Shown here piece by piece: positions 5,143 to 5,419 of a DNA stretch of 5,419 nt. The translations under genes and the position numbers were made by a program. The stretch covers positions 1 through 5,419 of the forward strand of contig JBFRWC010000423.1 of assembly GCA_051439365.1 (NCBI GenBank), in the 5' to 3' direction. Below the pieces are notes generated by a model. That model saw only the letters and a list, made by a program, of their open reading frames with translations. It made no database searches and was not told the DNA's origin. The DNA is from JAAHGY01 sp051439365. GTDB lineage: Bacteria > Cyanobacteriota > Cyanobacteriia > CAKZMO01. Each line of letters starts with the position of its first letter. The first letter of the stretch is position 1.

Positions 5143-5419
5143 TTACAGGCCATTACCAATCAGAATGAACGGTGCCCAATAGTAAGGATGGCTAAGATAC
5201 GGACCTTGCGCGGCGGGTTCACCCGTAGGTGTGTCAACGAACTCCATGGTGAGACCTCGTTCTCCTCCCAAGATGGTTGCGTCCCCGGTGATCAGGGACT
5301 GCTGGGCACGGCGCAAGGCTTCTGTTTTGCTGTAGCCATTTTGGAGAGCAGTATAAAAAGCTTCCATGAGAACTTGGGTGCCGCGATCGCTCACCTGCCA
5401 GAGAGAGGCGATCGCCGCC
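5143..5419 (-). CDS. CHAT-domain protein, C-terminal end (partial)
   Basis: The frame is open from the window edge to the TAA at 5145-5143, giving 91 visible residues. They read AAIASLWQVSDRGTQVLMEA, then FYTALQNGYSKTEALRRAQQ, and end SHPYYWAPFILIGNGL. This is the typical end of a CHAT (caspase-like) peptidase domain, where SLWxVSDxxTxxLMxxFY and HPYYWAPFxLIGN are conserved. The catalytic His and Cys lie further upstream and are outside the window, so activity cannot be judged. Cyanobacterial CHAT domains usually sit behind TPR repeats in large proteins, which may apply here. A GTG at 5394 could be read as a start, but it is an internal Val of the conserved motif. The stretch LGGERGLTMEFVDTPTGEP between the helix and SHPYYW is a variable loop. 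Confidence 0.88.
   Translation of the reverse strand, partial: AAIASLWQVSDRGTQVLMEAFYTALQNGYSKTEALRRAQQSLITGDATILGGERGLTMEFVDTPTGEPAAQGPYLSHPYYWAPFILIGNGL

Larger units (their letters stand above)
34..5415. repeat. HIP1 palindromes (GCGATCGC), at least 17 copies
   Basis: Exact copies start at 34, 504, 543, 824, 1774, 1917, 2301, 2357, 2540, 3435, 3508, 3886, 4297, 4780, 5095, 5383 and 5408, about one per 320 bases, against far less than one expected by chance. They fall both in genes and between them, often as GGCGATCGCC. HIP1 is a known over-represented octamer of many cyanobacterial genomes, linked to methylation and possibly repair, and it is the main evidence for the source organism. Confidence 0.95.

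Noticed and set aside
5392..5394. GTG as the start of a small 83-residue protein
   Set aside because: The frame continues upstream to the window edge with AAIASLWQ, which completes the CHAT motif, so this GTG is an internal Val codon.

Overview
The window is almost certainly cyanobacterial. The palindrome GCGATCGC (HIP1) occurs at least 17 times in 5.4 kb, in genes and between them, which is a hallmark of many cyanobacterial chromosomes. The protein families fit this: a cyanobacterial-type GMC oxidoreductase, GlmU starting MVAVAILAAG, a DUF433/DUF5615 pair, a ParD/ParE pair and a CHAT-domain protein. The genus cannot be named from the sequence alone.

Layout. Bases 1-27 look like the last codons of an upstream + strand gene. 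A complete FAD-dependent GMC oxidoreductase (42-1553, +) follows and is probably co-transcribed with it. All later genes are on the - strand, so the GMC gene converges on them at about 1554-1614. Read in the direction of transcription (high to low coordinates), the - strand carries: the C-terminal end of a CHAT-domain protein cut by the window edge (5143-5419); glmU (3601-4950); a DUF433 protein (2842-3387) overlapping a DUF5615 PIN-like protein (2450-2845) by ATGA; and a ParD-like antitoxin (1955-2194) followed 8 nt later by a ParE-like toxin gene (1615-1946) carrying a one-base frameshift.

How the genes work together. glmU is the housekeeping gene; it makes UDP-GlcNAc for peptidoglycan. Between glmU and the oxidoreductase lies a small island of two toxin-antitoxin-type modules. 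DUF433/DUF5615 looks intact and translationally coupled. In ParDE the antitoxin is intact, but the toxin's conserved C-terminal strand is out of frame. The oxidoreductase and CHAT protein have no evident functional link to the rest.

Points most worth a second look: the ParE frameshift at a five-base homopolymer; replacement of both residues of the usual GMC catalytic pair; the antitoxin-like N-terminus joined to DUF433; a tandem-repeat operator candidate at the parD start; and an unexplained perfect 11-bp inverted repeat between glmU and the DUF433 gene. I saw no tRNA, rRNA, CRISPR array or insertion sequence, and nothing that clearly amounts to a new multi-gene system.
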